A DNA stretch of 64,000 nucleotides from Burkholderiales bacterium (GTDB lineage: Bacteria; Pseudomonadota; Gammaproteobacteria; Burkholderiales; Burkholderiaceae_E), in the NCBI GenBank assembly GCA_029977705.1, contig JAPOKJ010000002.1, positions 1-64,000 of the forward strand. Direction: 5' to 3'. The translations under genes were made by a program, and so were the position numbers. A model generated the notes under the pieces. It worked only from the letters and a program-made list of their open reading frames with translations, was not told the DNA's origin and searched no databases. Shown piece after piece: positions 30,580 to 39,826 of this stretch (positions are counted from its first letter, which is position 1; each line of letters begins with the position of its first letter).

Positions 30580-30608
30580 TTCCCAAACCTGCAAATTCGC
30601 TCTATAAT
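30580..30608 (+). promoter_or_regulatory. Promoter for rpmE
   Basis: A perfect TATAAT at 30603-30608 is preceded, 17 bp away, by TTCCCA (30580-30585), 4 of 6 matches to TTGACA. Transcription would start near 30615, about 97 nt before the L31 start codon. Confidence 0.65.
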
Positions 30609-30626
30609 CAAAGGCTTTGCTGAATT

Positions 30627-30687
30627 CGTGGCTTTCACGCCGAGGTTGTCCTCGCCCACGGTCGGCACCCGGCGCAGGCACTGCGCC
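30627..30687 (+). promoter_or_regulatory. Structured rpmE leader: three tandem hairpins
   Basis: The leader holds three successive inverted repeats: CGTG/CACG at 30627-30639, CGAGG/CCTCG with loop TTGT at 30641-30654, and GGCGCAG/CTGCGCC with loop GCA at 30671-30687. The last ends 7 bp before the AAGGAAGG ribosome site. Leaders of r-protein mRNAs often bind their own product; that role here is inferred. Confidence 0.4.
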
Positions 30688-30711
30688 AGAACTGAAGGAA
30701 GGCATCTGGCC

Positions 30712-30966
30712 ATGAAAGAAGGCATTCACCCCAACTATCGCGACGTCGTGTTCCAGGACATGTCGAGCGGTGTCAAGTTCATCACCCGTTCCACCGCCAG
30801 TTCGCGCGAGAACATCGAACTCGATGGCAAGACCTATCCCCTGATCAAGCTGGACGTCACCTCCGAATCGCATCCCTTCTACACCGGCGCCCAGCAGCGC
30901 GTCAGCGAGACCGGCCGCGTCGAGAAGTTCCGTCAGCGTTTCGCACGCACCACGATCAAGAAGTAA
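30712..30966 (+). CDS. rpmE2: Ribosomal protein L31, type B (zinc-free)
   Basis: The 84-residue protein starts [16 protein letters not shown] and ends with the FRQRFA segment typical of type B L31. It has no cysteine, so it lacks the zinc site of type A. In many bacteria the B form is made in zinc shortage, but in Burkholderiales a single copy next to rho is usual. AAGGAAGG lies 9 to 10 bp before the start, and a strong terminator follows. Confidence 0.95.
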   Translation: MKEGIHPNYRDVVFQDMSSGVKFITRSTASSRENIELDGKTYPLIKLDVTSESHPFYTGAQQRVSETGRVEKFRQRFARTTIKK

Positions 30967-31049
30967 GCCTTCGGCAGGCCTGCCCCGCCCCCGGCAAGGC
31001 GCAGCCTTTGCCGCCGGCGCAACAGTGAGCGACCTGCGCTTCGTGCTCC

Positions 31050-31081
31050 AAAGGGCGACTTCGGTCGCCCTTTGCATTTTT
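31050..31081 (+). terminator. Intrinsic terminator after rpmE
   Basis: AAAGGGCGAC-TTCG-GTCGCCCTTT at 31050-31073 is a perfect 10-bp stem with a stable UUCG-type tetraloop, followed by GCATTTTT. It closes the rpmE transcript. Its 3' arm lies just ahead of the next gene. Confidence 0.93.
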
Positions 31082-31098
31082 GGACGAGAATTCCCCCT

Positions 31099-32874
31099 GT
31101 GCGTCATTTCATCGTCACCGATCATCAGGCCGGCAAGCTGCCGCGCTGGGCCCTGCTCCTGCTGTGCGCCCTCTATGTCTTTCCTGGGTTGATCGGACGG
31201 GAGCCCTGGCGCACGGGCGATGCCCCGGGGTTTGGCGCTGCACTGACCATGCTGCGCGGCCATTGGGGTGACTGGCTGGTGCCCAATGTCGCCGGACAGG
31301 TCCTGACGGATGACGGACCGCTGGCCTATGCCCTGCTGGCCGGCATCAGCAAGGTGCTGGTCATGGTGTTCGGTCAGGCGGCGCTGTACGCGCCTTGGCC
31401 GCACTGGGCCGCCATGATGACGGCAGCCCTTGGGCTGTTGATGATGCTGGGCGCCTTCTGGTATGCCGCCTATGCACTGGCCAGCCGTCCCGGCCTGCAG
31501 CCCCTGGACCCCTTTGGTGCCGCTGCCAGCCGCATCGATTTCGCGCGTGCCATTGCCGACACCGCCCTGCTGGTGCTGGTCGCGACCCTCGGCCTGCTGG
31601 TGCGCATGCACGAGATCGGCAGCATCTCGGCGTTGGTCAGCTGGGTCAGTCTCTACCTTTGGGCTGTCGCCCTGAGCCTGGAATCGCCGCGTCGTGGCGG
31701 TGTCATGGCCGGCCTGGCCTGTGCCGCGATCTTTGCCACGCGCAGTCCGGTGTTGTCGCTGGCACTGGCCCTGTCCCTGTTGCTGTTGACCGTCTGGGTG
31801 CCTGCCTTCCGGCTGGTGCGACGCAAGTTGCTGCTCAGTTTTCTGGCCCCATGGCTTGCGGGCATCGCGGTGTGGCCCTTGCTGCTGGTCCTGACCCTGC
31901 CGGGCCAGGCCCCTGTCCCCAGCGGTGCCTTGTATTTCGAAGCCTGGATGAGCCACCATGTGCTCGCCCTGGCCGGCCCCAGCCCCGAGGGCCTGTTGTA
32001 CCTGCTGCGCACCGTGTTCTGGTTCTTCTGGCCGGCCTGGCCACTGGCCGCGTATTCGCTGTGGCGCTGGCGGGACAAGCTGTCCGAGCCGAGCATTGCC
32101 ATGCCCTTCACCATTCTTGCGGTGATGGCACTGCTCTGGTTGCTCAATCCCAACCCGGGCGAGGCCCACCTCGCGGTCGCGGCGCCCGTGATGGCCCTGA
32201 TGGCAGCGCCGGGCCTGGCCACGATGCGCCGCAGCCTGGTCAACATGATCGACTGGTTTGCGGTCACCTGTTTCTCGCTGCTGGGCTTGGTGCTGTGGCT
32301 CTACTGGCTGGCCCTGATCACCGGTACGCCCGACAAGGTCGCCTTCAGGGCCACGCAATTCGCGCCCGGCTTCATGCTCGGTCCGATCTGGCAGGAGATC
32401 GTGCTCGGCGGCCTGGCCAGCGCCTGCTGGCTGTTGTTGGTGCGCTGGCGCGTCTCGCGTCAGCCGCCGATGATCTGGCGCGCCGTGGTGCTCTCGGCCA
32501 GCGGCCTGACCCTCGTCTGGTTCCTGCTGATGACGCTATGGCTGCCGGTGCTCAATGAGCGGATGGGCTTTCGCAGCACCGCCATGTCCCTGGCAGCAGC
32601 CCACCTGGACAGCCTGGGCAAGGGCCTGGGCAACCGGCAGGACTGCGCTCATAGCGAGGGCCTTGCGCTGGCCCCGCGCGCGGCCTTCTTCTACTACTCC
32701 CAGATCCGCTTTGCGCCTGATCGCGAGGCCTGCAGCTTTACTCTCGAGCAGACCCGGCCCGATGCGCCCTTGCGCGGCGAGTTCGGCCAGTTGATCTGGC
32801 GGGGCGCGGTGAGCGCCTATCGGGAGGACGAGTTTCGCCTGTACCGGCAGATTGGCCTGGGCATGCCGCGGTGA
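31099..32874 (+). CDS. Multipass membrane glycosyltransferase-like protein (GT-C/ArnT-like)
   Basis: From the GTG at 31099 the protein has about 591 residues. Roughly a dozen hydrophobic segments fill residues 15 to 495 and a soluble tail follows. The early segment REPWRTGDAPGFGAAL resembles the first periplasmic loop of ArnT-type GT-C enzymes, which carries an acidic catalytic residue. Such enzymes move sugars from polyprenyl carriers to lipid A or proteins. An earlier ATG at 31072 falls inside the rpmE terminator and is rejected. The stop overlaps the MATE gene start by 4 bp, so the two are coupled. The donor and acceptor are unknown. Confidence 0.65.
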   Translation: MRHFIVTDHQAGKLPRWALLLLCALYVFPGLIGREPWRTGDAPGFGAALTMLRGHWGDWLVPNVAGQVLTDDGPLAYALLAGISKVLVMVFGQAALYAPWPHWAAMMTAALGLLMMLGAFWYAAYALASRPGLQPLDPFGAAASRIDFARAIADTALLVLVATLGLLVRMHEIGSISALVSWVSLYLWAVALSLESPRRGGVMAGLACAAIFATRSPVLSLALALSLLLLTVWVPAFRLVRRKLLLSFLAPWLAGIAVWPLLLVLTLPGQAPVPSGALYFEAWMSHHVLALAGPSPEGLLYLLRTVFWFFWPAWPLAAYSLWRWRDKLSEPSIAMPFTILAVMALLWLLNPNPGEAHLAVAAPVMALMAAPGLATMRRSLVNMIDWFAVTCFSLLGLVLWLYWLALITGTPDKVAFRATQFAPGFMLGPIWQEIVLGGLASACWLLLVRWRVSRQPPMIWRAVVLSASGLTLVWFLLMTLWLPVLNERMGFRSTAMSLAAAHLDSLGKGLGNRQDCAHSEGLALAPRAAFFYYSQIRFAPDREACSFTLEQTRPDAPLRGEFGQLIWRGAVSAYREDEFRLYRQIGLGMPR

Positions 32875-34283
32875 GGGCGGCCAACCCGAAGGGCCACACA
32901 AGGGAAATCATTCGCCAGGGCTGGCCGACCCTGGTCGCGCAGATGGCGGTGATGCTCAACGGCGTCATCGACACGGTGATGGCCGGCCGGATGCGCGCGG
33001 TGGATCTTGCAGCCGTGGGCCTGGGTTCGAGCATCTACATCACCGTCAACGTCGGACTGGTGGGGGTGCTGATGGCCTTGATGCCCGAGATAGCACGCCA
33101 CCACGGCGCGGGTGACCGCGAGGGGATTGGCCGCGATTTTCGGCAAGGCCTCTGGCTGGCGCTGGCACTGGCCGTCCCGGGTGTCGTGCTGCTGCTCTGG
33201 CAAGGCCTTTGGCAAAGCTTCGGCGACCCGGGCCCGCAGGTCTCGGCGCTGCTGCACGAGTACCTGTGGTGGATCATGCTCGCGCTGCCGGCCAACCTGC
33301 TGATGCGGGTGTGCTTCTGCCTGAACATGGGGATTGGTCGCCCCAAGGTCATGATGCATATCAACCTGGCCATGCTGGCGGGCAAGCTGCCTCTGAACGC
33401 GCTGCTGATGTTCGGCATCGGAGACTGGGCCGGACTGGGTGCTCCGGGCAGCGCCGCCGCCACTGCCATGCTGGCCTGGCTGGGACTGATGGCCCATGCC
33501 GCCACGCTGCAAATGGGGCAGGCCTGGCGTCCGCTACGACTGTTTGCGGGCCCCTGGGCACCGCACTGGCGGCGGATCGGCGCCTTGCTGAAGCTAGGCA
33601 TTCCGACCGCGGGCGGGTACCTGCTGGAGGTGACCGCCTTCACCTTCATGGCGCTGTGGCTGGCCAGGATGGGCGCCGTTGTCACGGCCAGTCACCAGAT
33701 CGCCTCCAACCTGACGGCACTGCTGTACATGACCGGCCTGGCCATCGCCAATGCCACCACCAACCTGACCGCGCGCGAGTTGGGTGCAGGACAGCCCCTG
33801 GCGGCACGCGCCTATGCGATGAGCGGCCTGCGTCTGGCAGCCCTGTGCGCGGTGCTGGCGGGGGCTTTGGTGGCCTTGCTGAACCAGTACATCGCCCGCC
33901 TGTATACCGACGATCCGGCGATTGCCCCTGCGGCGGCCCAGTTGATCCTCCTGGTGGCGGTGTATCACTTCTTCGATGTCGGCCAGACCATGTGCAGCTA
34001 TGTGCTGCGCGCCTATCGGGTGGTAACCCCGACCGTGGTGATCTTCTTTGTCTGCCTGTGGATCATCGGCTTGGGACTGGGCTACAGCCTGACCTTCGGC
34101 CAGGCCCTCGATCCGGTGATGCCTCAGGCCTGGCGCAGCGTCATGCAGCAGACCCCCTTCGGGTTCTGGAGCGCTGCCTTGCTCGGCGTGGTGCTTGCGA
34201 CCCTGGCGCTGTTTGCCCTGCTGATGCGGGTCCTGCGCGAGCATGGGACCGCGCCATCGCCTGCAACGACGCTCAGGCGATGA
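32871..34283 (+). CDS. MATE family efflux transporter (NorM-like)
   Basis: The 470-residue protein has 12 hydrophobic segments in two homologous halves, with MATE landmarks ([24 protein letters not shown] in the first half, [12 protein letters not shown] and the [15 protein letters not shown] segment in the second). It should export cationic compounds by sodium or proton antiport. The GTG start overlaps the preceding stop (GTGA). The 3' end overlaps the convergent orn gene by 11 bp. Confidence 0.93.
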   Translation: MRAANPKGHTREIIRQGWPTLVAQMAVMLNGVIDTVMAGRMRAVDLAAVGLGSSIYITVNVGLVGVLMALMPEIARHHGAGDREGIGRDFRQGLWLALALAVPGVVLLLWQGLWQSFGDPGPQVSALLHEYLWWIMLALPANLLMRVCFCLNMGIGRPKVMMHINLAMLAGKLPLNALLMFGIGDWAGLGAPGSAAATAMLAWLGLMAHAATLQMGQAWRPLRLFAGPWAPHWRRIGALLKLGIPTAGGYLLEVTAFTFMALWLARMGAVVTASHQIASNLTALLYMTGLAIANATTNLTARELGAGQPLAARAYAMSGLRLAALCAVLAGALVALLNQYIARLYTDDPAIAPAAAQLILLVAVYHFFDVGQTMCSYVLRAYRVVTPTVVIFFVCLWIIGLGLGYSLTFGQALDPVMPQAWRSVMQQTPFGFWSAALLGVVLATLALFALLMRVLREHGTAPSPATTLRR

Positions 34284-34884
34284 AGAAGTGCGCCCGGTAG
34301 TGGCGCAACTCGTCGATCGATTCCTCGATATCCGCGATCGCGGTATGGGCGCTGCGCTTTTTGAAGGACTTGGCGATCTCGGGCTTCCAGCGCTTGCACA
34401 GTTCCTTGACCGTGCTTACGTCCAGGTTGCGGTAGTGGAAGTAGGCCTCCAGCGCCGGCATGTGGCGGGCCATGAAGCGCCGGTCCTGGCAAATCGAATT
34501 GCCGGCCATCGGTGAGCTGCGCGGCCCGACCCAGGGCTTCATGAAGGCCAGCATGGCCTGTTCGGCGGCGGCCTCGTCAAACGCCGAGGCCTTGACCCTG
34601 GCCGTCAGGCCGGAACGGCCGTGGGTGTTGGTATTCCAGTCGTCCATGGCATCGAGCACCGCGTCGGTCTGATGCACTGCGATGGCCTCGCTCACCGCCA
34701 GAACGTTCAACTGACTGTCGGTGACGATCATGGCCACCTCGATGATGCGGTCATGGTCAGGATCGAGCCCGGTCATTTCCATGTCGACCCAGACGATGTT
34801 GTCGGGGTTCTGGCGCGGCACGGGCGCCGCAGCGACCGGTTGGGGGGCATCGCCCGGGGTTGGGGTAGCGTCGGAAATGACCAT
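34273..34884 (-). CDS. orn: Oligoribonuclease
   Basis: The 203-residue protein is a DEDDh 3'-5' exonuclease. It has [11 protein letters not shown] near residue 32, the DDWN segment, [14 protein letters not shown], and the final [18 protein letters not shown] with catalytic His and Asp. It degrades RNA dinucleotides, including pGpG from cyclic di-GMP. A Pro/Ala-rich tail of about 25 residues precedes the domain; a later start would be in better agreement with the usual 180 residues. It is divergent from the M48 protease gene. Confidence 0.96.
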   Translation of the reverse strand: MVISDATPTPGDAPQPVAAAPVPRQNPDNIVWVDMEMTGLDPDHDRIIEVAMIVTDSQLNVLAVSEAIAVHQTDAVLDAMDDWNTNTHGRSGLTARVKASAFDEAAAEQAMLAFMKPWVGPRSSPMAGNSICQDRRFMARHMPALEAYFHYRNLDVSTVKELCKRWKPEIAKSFKKRSAHTAIADIEESIDELRHYRAHFFIA

Positions 34885-35048
34885 GTCGAAGGCGTGTCTG
34901 GCGTTTCTGTGGAAAGGGGCCGTGAGATAATCCGACCGACGTCAGGGTGTCGGGCCGAAGGCATCCTCACGATGACGCGCGGCGGTAAGGCCCTTGGCCC
35001 ACGCCGTGCGACTCCGGCACCGATTGTGTCACAGTCATCCCTTCGTTC

Positions 35049-36326
35049 ATGTCGGCTGAAACCTTCTCCCTGATTTTCGTCATCGCCCTGCTGCTGAGCA
35101 CCCTGCTGAAATACTGGCTGAGCTCGCGCCAGATCCGCCATGTCGCCCGGCATCGCGACCAGGTACCGCAACAGTTCGGCGATCGCATCAGTCTGGCCTC
35201 GCATCAGCGTGCCGCCGACTACACCCTCACCCGCCATCGCTTCGGCTTGCTGGCACTGGCGCTCGAGGTCCTGATCCTGGTCGTGCTGACCCTGCTCGGC
35301 GGCCTGCAAAGCCTGTACGGCTGGACCCAGGACTGGCTGGGGGCCAGCCACCCGTTGTGGGCGGGCGTCGCCTTCGTGCTGGCGGTCTTCACGATCACCT
35401 CCGTGCTCGAGTTGCCGCTCGACTGGTACCGCCAGTTCGTCATCGAGGCGCGCTATGGCTTCAACCGCATGAGCCTGCGCACCTGGCTGATCGACGGGCT
35501 CAAGGGCGCAGCGCTCGGCCTGGCCCTGGGTGTGCCTTTGCTGGCCGTCCTGCTCGGTCTGATGCAATCGGCTGGCACCTGGTGGTGGCTGTGGGCCTGG
35601 CTGGTCTGGGTGGGCTTTGGCATCCTGATGATGCTGGTGTTCCCGACCTGGATCGCACCGCTGTTCAACCGCTTTGAACCGCTGCCGCCGGGCAGCACCC
35701 GCAGCCGCGTGGAGGCCTTGCTGGCCCGCTGCGGCTTTGCCTCGCGGGGCCTGTTCGTGATGGACGGAAGCAAGCGCTCCAGCCATGGCAACGCCTACTT
35801 CACCGGTATCGGGCACAAGAAGCGCATCGTCTTTTTCGACACCCTGCTGTCGCGCCTGGACGATGACGAGGTCGAAGCCGTGCTAGCGCATGAACTGGGC
35901 CACTTCAAGCATCGCCATGTGCTCAAGCGGCTGGTGCTGGGCTTTGCGATCAGCTTCGCAGGCTTTGCAGTGCTGGGCCTGCTGATGCAGCAGCCCTGGT
36001 TCTTCCAGGGCCTGGGCATGACCCCCGCGCCGGGCCAGGCCCAGGCACCGGCACTGGTGCTGTTCATGCTCGCATTGCCGGCCTTCCTGTTTCCGCTGCA
36101 ACCGCTGGGCAGTTTCTTTTCGCGGCGCGACGAGTTCGAGGCTGATCGCTTTGCGGCGCGAGAATCAGCCGCGGGCAGCCTGGTCAAGGCCCTGGTCAAG
36201 CTGTACGACGACAATGCCTCGACCCTGACCCCGGACCCGCTCTACTCGGCCTTCTACGATTCCCACCCGCCCGCAATGATTCGCATCCAGAAGTTACAGG
36301 AAGCCCATGCGCTCAGTCATTCCTAA
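35049..36326 (+). CDS. M48 family membrane protease (Ste24/CAAX protease type)
   Basis: The 425-residue protein has the N-terminal multi-helix domain of CAAX protease 1 (residues about 1-200, with an RYGFNRMSLRTW segment) and a metalloprotease domain with HELGH (His281, Glu282, His285) plus a third ligand in DEFEADRFA. Such proteins cut membrane proteins at the inner membrane. A -10-like GATAAT lies at 34926-34931 in the gap from orn. The 3' end overlaps phhB by 20 bp. orn-M48-phhB-rsgA is a conserved set in betaproteobacteria. Confidence 0.94.
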   Translation: MSAETFSLIFVIALLLSTLLKYWLSSRQIRHVARHRDQVPQQFGDRISLASHQRAADYTLTRHRFGLLALALEVLILVVLTLLGGLQSLYGWTQDWLGASHPLWAGVAFVLAVFTITSVLELPLDWYRQFVIEARYGFNRMSLRTWLIDGLKGAALGLALGVPLLAVLLGLMQSAGTWWWLWAWLVWVGFGILMMLVFPTWIAPLFNRFEPLPPGSTRSRVEALLARCGFASRGLFVMDGSKRSSHGNAYFTGIGHKKRIVFFDTLLSRLDDDEVEAVLAHELGHFKHRHVLKRLVLGFAISFAGFAVLGLLMQQPWFFQGLGMTPAPGQAQAPALVLFMLALPAFLFPLQPLGSFFSRRDEFEADRFAARESAAGSLVKALVKLYDDNASTLTPDPLYSAFYDSHPPAMIRIQKLQEAHALSHS

Positions 36327-36660
36327 GGCCCAGTTGCTGACCCGCAAGTGCCGCGCCATCAGCGGCGAGCCCGCGTATTCCGCCGCAGAGGTCCTGGCCC
36401 AGTTGTCCGAGACGCCCGCCTGGTCCCATGAGAACAAGTCGATCGGGCGCAGCTTCGCCTTCCGGGACTTTTACGACACCATGGCCTTCGTCAATGCCCT
36501 GGCCTGGATGGTGCATCGTGAAGACCACCATCCCGATCTGCAGATCAGCTACAACCGCTGCACGGTGCGCTGGAACACGCATTCTGTCGATGGCCTGTCC
36601 GAGAACGATTTCATCTGCGCTGCCAAGACCGATGCGATCTTCGGACGCAGCGGCAATTGA
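36307..36660 (+). CDS. phhB: Pterin-4a-carbinolamine dehydratase
   Basis: The 117-residue protein has the family core FAFRDFYDTMAFVNALAWM, the active-site HREDHHPDLQISYN with its clustered histidines, and a final VDGLSENDF. It recycles the pterin cofactor of aromatic amino acid hydroxylases. No such hydroxylase is in the window. It starts within the end of the protease gene and ends 4 bp before rsgA, so it is part of one operon. Confidence 0.94.
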   Translation: MRSVIPKAQLLTRKCRAISGEPAYSAAEVLAQLSETPAWSHENKSIGRSFAFRDFYDTMAFVNALAWMVHREDHHPDLQISYNRCTVRWNTHSVDGLSENDFICAAKTDAIFGRSGN

Positions 36661-36664
36661 TGCC

Positions 36665-37573
36665 ATGCAAGCCCTGGTGATCGCCTGTTACGGACGCCAG
36701 GTACTGACCGCTCCCCTGGGTCCGGACCAGCAACCGGACTTCTCCCAACCGGTCCTCGCGGTCACGCGTGGACGACGCCAGGACGTGCTGGTGGGCGACC
36801 TGTGCGAGATGAGTCCGACCTCTCCCGGGCAGGGGGTGATCGAGTCGATCGCGCCGCGCCGCAATCAGGTGCGCCGGGCCGACAGCTACAAGACCAAGAG
36901 CCTGGCCGCCAATGTCGACCTGGTGGCGATCGTGGTCAGCGGCTCGCCGCCCTGCTCCGAAGACCTGCTGTTCCGGATGCTCACGGCAGCGCGGGCCGAG
37001 GGGCTGGCCAGCGTCATCATCGTCAACAAGTGCGACCTGGCCGACAGTCGCCAGTTTGCGGCCACGCGCCTGGCCTGGGCCGCCACCCTCGACCAGGCCG
37101 TGGTGAAGGTCAGCGTACGCCATGACCCCGAGGCCGCAAGGGCCGCACTGGCGCCGGTGCTCGGCGGCCGGCGGGTCCTGCTGATGGGGGAATCGGGCAT
37201 GGGCAAGTCCAGTCTGCTGAACCTGCTGGTGCCGGATGCCGCGGCGCAGACCCAGGAAATTTCGCGGGTCCTGAATGCGGGCAAGCACACCACCACCTTC
37301 GCGCGTCTGTATCCGGCCCATCCCGCCGGCATGGCTGCACTGCAGGTGATCGATACGCCCGGCTTCCAGTTGTTCGGGCTGTCCTATCTGTCGATCACCG
37401 AACTGATGCACGCGGTGCCGGAAATCCAGTCACGGCTGGGGCAGTGCCGATTCTCGAACTGCCTCCATCTGTCGGAGCCGGCCTGCGTGGTGCGTGAGGC
37501 CGCCGAGCAGGGGCAGATGGATGCCTTGCGCTATCGGCTTTACAAGGATGTCGTGCCCGAGACCAGGCGCTGA
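36665..37573 (+). CDS. rsgA: Ribosome small-subunit GTPase RsgA (YjeQ)
   Basis: The 302-residue protein shows the circularly permuted GTPase order: G4 NKCD first, then G1 GESGMGKSS (Lys181), then G3 DTPG. An OB-fold precedes it and a zinc knuckle of the form C-x4-C-x-H-x5-C (CRFSNCLHLSEPAC) follows. It checks the 30S subunit late in assembly. It is about 50 residues shorter than the E. coli protein, mostly at the N-terminus. Confidence 0.96.
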   Translation: MQALVIACYGRQVLTAPLGPDQQPDFSQPVLAVTRGRRQDVLVGDLCEMSPTSPGQGVIESIAPRRNQVRRADSYKTKSLAANVDLVAIVVSGSPPCSEDLLFRMLTAARAEGLASVIIVNKCDLADSRQFAATRLAWAATLDQAVVKVSVRHDPEAARAALAPVLGGRRVLLMGESGMGKSSLLNLLVPDAAAQTQEISRVLNAGKHTTTFARLYPAHPAGMAALQVIDTPGFQLFGLSYLSITELMHAVPEIQSRLGQCRFSNCLHLSEPACVVREAAEQGQMDALRYRLYKDVVPETRR

Positions 37574-37625
37574 GCCGCGGGGCCACTCGGGCCAGGGTCC
37601 GCGCCAGGGAGCGGCCCGGAATTTC

Positions 37626-38663
37626 TCAGCGCGCCCCCAGCCAGGCGGCGGCGGCCAGCAGCGCGAACAGGCCGACCCAGAGGATCACGGCCCGCCACAC
37701 CAGGCCGACCGCGCTTTGCAGGCTGGCGGTATCGGCCGGCACGCCCTGCCAATCGAAGCCCTGCGCCTGCCAGGCCGCTTCCATGTCGGGATCTGCCAGT
37801 GAAACTCCCAGCGCGCCGCCACCGGTGGCCAGCAGCAGGGACCGCTGATCGTGCCCCAGGCCCGCGGAAAGGGCACCGCGCCAGCAGTACACCGCATCTT
37901 CGAAATTGCCGACGATCGCAAAACCTGCAGCGGTCAAACGCAACGGGATCCAGTCGAGCCAGCCGTAGGCGGTCTGCGCAAAGGACGAAAAGTAAGGCGG
38001 GACGAGCTCGCGCCCAAGACCGGTGATCGCATCGCCTCGCGGGACACGGGGCAGGGCCAGGGGATCGGACGAGGCCTCCCAGCGCCTGCTCAGCATCTCG
38101 GCCAGGCGGTACAGGACCGGCCCGATGACGCCGGGCAGCAGCATGTACCAGAGCAAGGGTCCGAACACATGACGGTGCGAGGCCACCAGGGCATGCGCAA
38201 TGGTGGCCCGGCACAGCGCCGTGTTGTCACCGCGGCCCTGCGCCTCGAGCCTCAGGTTGGCCGGCCTGCCCCAGGAACGCGATTCGACCCAGCGCTCGAG
38301 AATGGATGCGGCGTCGGCCTTGCCTCCGGCGGGACGAGGGTCCCCGCGCAGGGCATCCTGGATCTCGGTGAAGGCATGGCTGAACTGGCGGAATCCGACA
38401 GTGAGATAGAGCACCAGCACATGCAGCACGAAGGCGGCCAGCGGATGCAGCAGGCCCAGCAGCCAGTCAGCCAGCGCGACCAGGACCAGCACCGGCACCA
38501 CGACCAGCAACCAGCCAAAGACGCCATGCTCGCGGCGTCCGGCGTCGGTCCATTGCGGCACCAGTTCGGCATAGCGCCGCAACGCGCCATAGACCGGGTT
38601 CGAGCCCGACAGCTCGCGGCCCTGTTCGATCATCAATGCGAATATCAGTGCGATGAAGCCCAT
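37626..38663 (-). CDS. CobD/CbiB-like membrane protein
   Basis: The 345-residue protein has at least four membrane segments and the pattern of the CobD/CbiB-AmpE group (start GFIALIFALMIEQ, a GDNTALCRATIAHALVASH block, and a WIPLRLTAAGFAIVGNFEDA block). True CobD attaches aminopropanol to cobyric acid. No cobalamin gene is nearby, and members next to rsgA in betaproteobacteria are usually annotated simply as CobD-like, so a cobalamin role is not assumed here. It is convergent with rsgA and divergent from the DUF898 gene. Confidence 0.8.
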   Translation of the reverse strand: MGFIALIFALMIEQGRELSGSNPVYGALRRYAELVPQWTDAGRREHGVFGWLLVVVPVLVLVALADWLLGLLHPLAAFVLHVLVLYLTVGFRQFSHAFTEIQDALRGDPRPAGGKADAASILERWVESRSWGRPANLRLEAQGRGDNTALCRATIAHALVASHRHVFGPLLWYMLLPGVIGPVLYRLAEMLSRRWEASSDPLALPRVPRGDAITGLGRELVPPYFSSFAQTAYGWLDWIPLRLTAAGFAIVGNFEDAVYCWRGALSAGLGHDQRSLLLATGGGALGVSLADPDMEAAWQAQGFDWQGVPADTASLQSAVGLVWRAVILWVGLFALLAAAAWLGAR

Positions 38664-38683
38664 GGGTTTGCGGTGGCCGAGCC

Positions 38684-38712
38684 TTGTCCCTACAGCAGTG
38701 GTCCTCTATTAT
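38684..38712 (+). promoter_or_regulatory. Promoter for the DUF898 gene with almost no leader
   Basis: TTGTCC (38684-38689) and TATTAT (38707-38712) are 17 bp apart. Transcription would start about 38719, 5 nt before the ATG at 38724, and no ribosome site is present. Confidence 0.5.
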
Positions 38713-38723
38713 CCCCGAACATC

Positions 38724-39821
38724 ATGATTGCATATCGCGCTCGCTTCGCCGGCTCAGGTTCGGAATATTTCCGCATCTGGCTCGTCAACAATGTCCTGAT
38801 CCTGCTCACCGCGTCCCTGTACCGTCCCTGGGCCAAGGTGCGGCGCCTTCAGTATTTCGCCCGCAACACCCGCCTGGCAGATGCCAGCCTCGATTACCAC
38901 GGCAGCCCGGTGGCGATCTTCAAGGGGCAGATGCTGGTGCTGGCCCTGCTGCTGCTCTCCAACCTCAGTCCGGTCACCGCCGTCATTGCCATCGTCGCGG
39001 GGCTGGCCCTGCTGCCCTGGGTGCTGCAGCGCTCGATCGGCTTTCGCCTGCGCAACACCAGCTACCGCAACCTGCGCTTCGGCTTCGACGCGCCAGTCAG
39101 GGCCTTCGCGCCCATCCTGCTGATGACACTGGCCGGCATGGGCCTGATCGTGCTGATCGGGCTGCAGGTACCCGAGGCCGGGTCCACGGAAGTTCCCCGG
39201 CCGGGGGTGCTGCTGTCGCTGGTCATTGGCGTGGTCGTGGCGCTGGCACCGGTGCTGATGCTTCTGATGGTGATGTACATCCGGCTGCACAGCATCGGCT
39301 TTGCCCGCTGGGGCAATCGGCACTTCGCCAGCGAGGTCACCCGCGGACACTACCTGCGCATGCTCGGCTTCGTCTGCGGTACGGCCCTGGTGGCGATCCT
39401 GGCCCTGGGTGCACTGCTGGCCCTGTCCTTTTCGGTGTTCGGCCTGGCCGGGCTGCTGGTGGCCGGGTGGGGTGTCTCCGTGCTCGCCTTTAGCATGCTG
39501 ATGGGCTACAAGGCACTGATCAGCGCGCGCCTGCACAACCTGGCCTGGAACCAGACCCGCTTGGGCCAGGACCAGTTCAGCAGCGATCTGTCACCGACAG
39601 GGTTTGCCTGGGCCGCCATCAAGGTGTTCTGGCTGACCGTCCTCACGCTCGGCCTGTACCGCCCCTTCGGAACCGTGCGCCTGGTCCGGATGCAGGTCGA
39701 ATCGGTGCAATGGCATGCCAGCGAATCGATCGAGGATGTCATGGCCGGGCCCGAAGGCCAGCCTGTCTCGGCCTTCGGCCAGGAAGCCGTCGACTGGTTC
39801 GACATCGACTTTTCACTTTGA
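38724..39821 (+). CDS. DUF898 (YjgN-like) membrane protein
   Basis: The 365-residue protein has the DUF898 pattern: an aromatic YFRIWLVNN segment, a LTASLYRPWAKVRRLQYF helix-turn with basic end, and a second similar block near the C-terminus (FWLTVLTLGLYRPFGTVR). Six or so membrane helices are predicted by eye. The function of the family is unknown. It is followed after 5 bp by an M48 protease gene, the same pairing as in many betaproteobacteria. Confidence 0.88.
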   Translation: MIAYRARFAGSGSEYFRIWLVNNVLILLTASLYRPWAKVRRLQYFARNTRLADASLDYHGSPVAIFKGQMLVLALLLLSNLSPVTAVIAIVAGLALLPWVLQRSIGFRLRNTSYRNLRFGFDAPVRAFAPILLMTLAGMGLIVLIGLQVPEAGSTEVPRPGVLLSLVIGVVVALAPVLMLLMVMYIRLHSIGFARWGNRHFASEVTRGHYLRMLGFVCGTALVAILALGALLALSFSVFGLAGLLVAGWGVSVLAFSMLMGYKALISARLHNLAWNQTRLGQDQFSSDLSPTGFAWAAIKVFWLTVLTLGLYRPFGTVRLVRMQVESVQWHASESIEDVMAGPEGQPVSAFGQEAVDWFDIDFSL

Positions 39822-39826
39822 CCCCC

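Noticed and set aside
30349-32358. A 669-codon minus-strand frame across rho, rpmE and the GT-like gene
   Set aside because: It crosses a promoter and a terminator and is Gln/His/Gly-rich without any domain.
37626-38663. Evidence for a cobalamin pathway
   Set aside because: A lone CobD-like gene beside rsgA is common in betaproteobacteria and no other cob gene is present.
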